Shown here one piece after another: positions 61,773-64,000 of a stretch of 64,000 nt of DNA (positions are counted from its first letter, which is position 1; each line of letters opens with the position of its first letter). The position numbers were made by a program, and so were the translations under genes. The DNA is from Gellertiella hungarica (lineage in GTDB: Bacteria; Pseudomonadota; Alphaproteobacteria; Rhizobiales; Rhizobiaceae), in assembly GCF_014197145.1 (NCBI RefSeq), contig NZ_JACIEZ010000002.1:682001-746000 (forward strand). Reading direction: 5' to 3'. A model generated the notes under the pieces. The model was not told where the DNA came from and ran no database searches. It was given only the letters and a program-made list of their open reading frames with translations.

Positions 61773-62405
61773 TTAATTTGCATCTTCAACGGGTAAAATG
61801 TCTGCGGCTGGCAATTCGCACCAGATCGCGCTTCCCCGTTCGGTATCGACCGCAAGAATCCGGTCCTGAAGGATGTTGGCTTCCGCCGCCTCGTCCCCGC
61901 CATAGCCGCCGACCAGCCGCAGGATGCTGCGCATGACGCCGCCATGGCTGACGCAGACCGTGGGCCGCGTGACCGACCGCAGCCAGGAGCCGACCCGCCA
62001 GGACAGGATCTCGTAGCTTTCCGCATCCGGTCCGGGAGGGATGAAGTCCCATTTGCCGCGGTGGCGCGCGTCCAGCCGGTCGGGCCAGATCTCCTCGATC
62101 TCGCCGAGCGTATGGCCTTCCCAGTCGCCGAAGTTCAGCTCGACGAGCCGCTCGTCGGTGCGGTAGGCGAGGGGATCGAGGCCCATGGCGCGGCGGACCC
62201 GCTCCATGGTTTCCCGCGTGCGGGAGAGGGGGCCTGCGACGAAATCATACGTGCCGGCGGCATCTCCGATGAGGGCCTTCAGCGCCCGCCCGTTGCCGGA
62301 GGCCTGTTCGCGGCCCAGCGCGTTCAGCGGAATGTCCCGCTGGCCCTGCATTCTCAGCTCCGCGTTCCAGTCGGTCTGCCCGTGTCGGATCATGTAGATG
62401 TGCAC
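61773..62405 (-). CDS. Histidine phosphatase family protein
   Basis: 210 residues. Phospho-His in the RHGQTDWN motif at residues 7-14, the second Arg in AGPLSRTRETMERVRRAMG (about 57), LVELNFGDWEG (about 87) and HGG in VCVSHGGVMRSI (about 152). Broad phosphoglycerate-mutase-like fold; substrate unknown. 18 bases after fabI. Confidence 0.92.
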   Translation of the reverse strand: MHIYMIRHGQTDWNAELRMQGQRDIPLNALGREQASGNGRALKALIGDAAGTYDFVAGPLSRTRETMERVRRAMGLDPLAYRTDERLVELNFGDWEGHTLGEIEEIWPDRLDARHRGKWDFIPPGPDAESYEILSWRVGSWLRSVTRPTVCVSHGGVMRSILRLVGGYGGDEAAEANILQDRILAVDTERGSAIWCELPAADILPVEDAN

Positions 62406-62423
62406 GGGCAGGTCCTCGGGTCT

Positions 62424-63242
62424 TCAGTCCTTGGCGACCGCGATATCGGGCGCGTCCACGGCCTTCATGCCGACCGTGTGGTAGCCGCTGTCGACATGGT
62501 GCACCTCGCCGGTCACGGCGGTGGAGAGGTCGGACAGCAGGTAGAGGGCGGACTTGCCCACTTCCTCGATGGTGACGGTGCGCTTCAGCGGCGCGTTGTA
62601 TTCGTTCCACTTGAGAATGTAGCGGAAGTCGCCGATGCCGGAGGCGGCAAGCGTCTTGATGGGGCCGGCAGAAACGGCGTTGACGCGGATGCCGCGCGAA
62701 CCGAGGTCCACGGCGAGATAGCGCACGGATGCCTCGAGCGCGGCCTTGGCGACGCCCATGACGTTGTAATGCGGCATGACCTTCTCCGCACCGTAATAGG
62801 TGAGGGTGATCATCGAGCCGCCGTCGTTCATGATCCGCTCGGCGGCCTTGGCGACAGCCGTGAAGGAATAGACGGAGATGTCCATGGTGCGGGCGAAGTT
62901 GTCGCGCGTCGTGTCGAGATACTTGCCGGTCAGCTCGTCCTTGTCGGAGAAGGCGATGGCGTGGACGACGAAGTCGATCTTGCCCCACTTCTCCTCGAGA
63001 TTGGCGAAGACCGCATCGATGGTCGCGGGGTCGGTCACGTCGCAATGGCCGGCCATGTGGGCGTTCAGCTCGGCGGCGAGCGGCTCGACCCGCTTCTTCA
63101 GCGCGTCGCCCTGCCAGGTGAGCGCGATCTCGGCACCGGCATCCGCACAGGCCTTGGCGATTCCCCATGCGATCGAACGGTTGTTGGCCACGCCCATGAT
63201 GATGCCGCGCTTGCCTGCCATGAGGCCAGATGCCTGAGCCAT
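62424..63242 (-). CDS. fabI: Enoyl-[acyl-carrier-protein] reductase (NADH)
   Basis: 272 residues. Final reduction of fatty-acid elongation. GKRGIIMGVANNRSIAWGIAKAC (NAD site, about 8-30), FVVHAIAFSDKDELTGKYLDT (about 90), catalytic Tyr-x6-Lys in YNVMGVAKAALEASVRYLA (about 155-175), and VNAVSAGPIKTLAASGI (about 190). MAQASGLMAGKRG is the usual rhizobial start. Confidence 0.97.
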   Translation of the reverse strand: MAQASGLMAGKRGIIMGVANNRSIAWGIAKACADAGAEIALTWQGDALKKRVEPLAAELNAHMAGHCDVTDPATIDAVFANLEEKWGKIDFVVHAIAFSDKDELTGKYLDTTRDNFARTMDISVYSFTAVAKAAERIMNDGGSMITLTYYGAEKVMPHYNVMGVAKAALEASVRYLAVDLGSRGIRVNAVSAGPIKTLAASGIGDFRYILKWNEYNAPLKRTVTIEEVGKSALYLLSDLSTAVTGEVHHVDSGYHTVGMKAVDAPDIAVAKD

Positions 63243-63414
63243 GTTTTGCTCCCTGATATAATAGTGTCAGTGCCTATGGCATAGCACTTGCGCCTGTTCA
63301 AGGCGGCGCGGGATCAACTGGTGTTTTGAATTGTTACAATCCCATGAAATTTGGGAGAGTTTCAGCGCCTCGGCCTGTCCGGAAGGCCGCACCGGCCGGC
63401 CAGTTCAATCGTTA

Positions 63415-63451
63415 TAAAAAAATGGCCCGCCCCCTCTTGCGAGGGCGAGCC
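63415..63451 (-). terminator. Terminator of the dnaJ-like gene
   Basis: On the minus strand a GC-rich stem with GCAA loop (GCCCTC-GCAA-GAGGG), followed by ATTTTTTT. About 22 bases past the stop. The rest of the gap to fabI (63243-63414) holds nothing recognised beyond the fabI promoter zone. Confidence 0.8.
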
Positions 63452-63472
63452 CGGGTGGCCGTCGGGACGGCC

Positions 63473-64000
63473 TCAGAGATAGAGACCCTCGCGCATCGAG
63501 CGCATCAGGTCGGTCACCTTTGCGTCGGGCTTTTCCCAGAGCATGATCCGGAGTTCGACCACCAGATCGCCGCGCGCGCCCTGTCCCTTGAAGAGGCCGA
63601 GGCCGGGAAGCCGGATGGTCTGGTCCGAACCGGACCAGGCGGGAACCGTCACCTCGACGGGCCCCGTCGGGGATTCCACCTGCGTGGTGCAGCCGAGAAC
63701 GGCGTTTTCCAGCGGCAGCGGCAGGATCGTGTGGATGTCGTGTCCGTTGACCCGGAAGAGGGCGGAAGGTTCCACCCTCAGCGTCACCACCGCATCGCCG
63801 CGCTGCAGGCCGGGAACCTTGAAGCCCTGTCCCTTCAGGCGCACCGCCTGTCCGTCGGTCTGGCCGGCTTCCAGGCGGAAGCGCAGCTCGCGTCCCTCCG
63901 GCAGCGGCACGGTGACGAAGTTTTCCTTCATGAGGTCCTCGGTGGTCACCCGCGCCTCGGCGAACTGGTCGGGCGCCTTGTCCGGGTGACCGCCGCCGGT
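63473..64000 (-). CDS. DnaJ-type co-chaperone, C-terminal part (start outside the window)
   Basis: 176 codons are visible, open to the window edge. The segment FVTVPLPEGRELRFRLEAGQTDGQAVRLKGQGFKVPG...RGDAVVTLRVEPSALFRVNGHDIHTILPLPLENAVLGCTTQVESPTGPVEVTVP is the DnaJ/CbpA C-terminal peptide-binding domain. No zinc-finger CxxCxGxG repeats are seen in this part, so a CbpA-like J protein is more likely than full DnaJ. The J domain itself is not in the window. Confidence 0.85.
   Translation of the reverse strand, partial: TGGGHPDKAPDQFAEARVTTEDLMKENFVTVPLPEGRELRFRLEAGQTDGQAVRLKGQGFKVPGLQRGDAVVTLRVEPSALFRVNGHDIHTILPLPLENAVLGCTTQVESPTGPVEVTVPAWSGSDQTIRLPGLGLFKGQGARGDLVVELRIMLWEKPDAKVTDLMRSMREGLYL

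Overview
The window is high-GC chromosomal DNA from an alphaproteobacterium, most likely Rhizobiaceae. Supporting signs are the gene set and order (dnaJ-like, fabI, histidine phosphatase, aroC, ribB, then HDAC-like, xseB, dxs, tlyA and an RNA methyltransferase on one strand), a DUF1217 flagellar-type protein, DUF6101-type and other rhizobial small proteins, a DHBP synthase with a degenerate GTP-cyclohydrolase half, and long palindromic intergenic repeats of rhizobial style. No species call is possible from this alone.

Layout. 1-7.1 kb: DUF523 fragment, a small exported protein, purD, a parDE module, tex, a repeat cluster and ubiA. 7.1-10.2 kb: a DUF6101-like gene divergent from a five-repeat DUF1217 protein. 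10.3-13.3 kb: modABC behind a near-perfect ModE-type operator, convergent with a one-domain ModE-like regulator at the end of a sua5/FAD-oxidase operon. 16.5-19.7 kb: acyl-CoA dehydrogenase and enoyl-CoA hydratase. 20-24.9 kb: two tandem Cache-type chemoreceptors with a shared leader. 25.4-29.8 kb: RNA methyltransferase/tlyA, DUF4424, metallo-hydrolase, cupin.

30.08-43.05 kb is an integrative island in the 3' end of tRNA-Gln(TTG). A 20-bp piece of the tRNA is repeated at 43028-43047, and both inner ends carry 13-bp-spaced TGTCG arrays that look like integrase arm sites. The integrase has lost its catalytic C-terminus to an IS3-family nest. The cargo is a secreted ClpP-like multidomain protein and a five-gene minus-strand cassette: NYN-LOTUS nuclease, double-AAA+ ATPase, membrane protein, WYL regulator and OGG-fold glycosylase-like protein. 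The cassette lies between two 303-bp direct repeats that copy the 5' end of the ClpP-like gene. This is the best candidate for an undescribed, probably defensive, system.

43.2-64 kb returns to chromosome: a signal peptidase I homologue lacking the catalytic lysine, a lipoprotein, tRNA-Pro(CGG), a PLP decarboxylase, dxs, a methyltransferase, an HTH antitoxin facing a frameshifted RelE-type toxin, pirin, xseB, an HDAC-like amidohydrolase, a YcaQ-type glycosylase, ribB, aroC, a CHASE-PAS-GGDEF-EAL protein, a histidine phosphatase, fabI and a dnaJ-like fragment. The HDAC/xseB/dxs/tlyA/methyltransferase series keeps order and strand but is split by about 3 kb and 21 kb of other DNA, and a copy of the same palindromic repeat sits just past the 3' end of each fragment.
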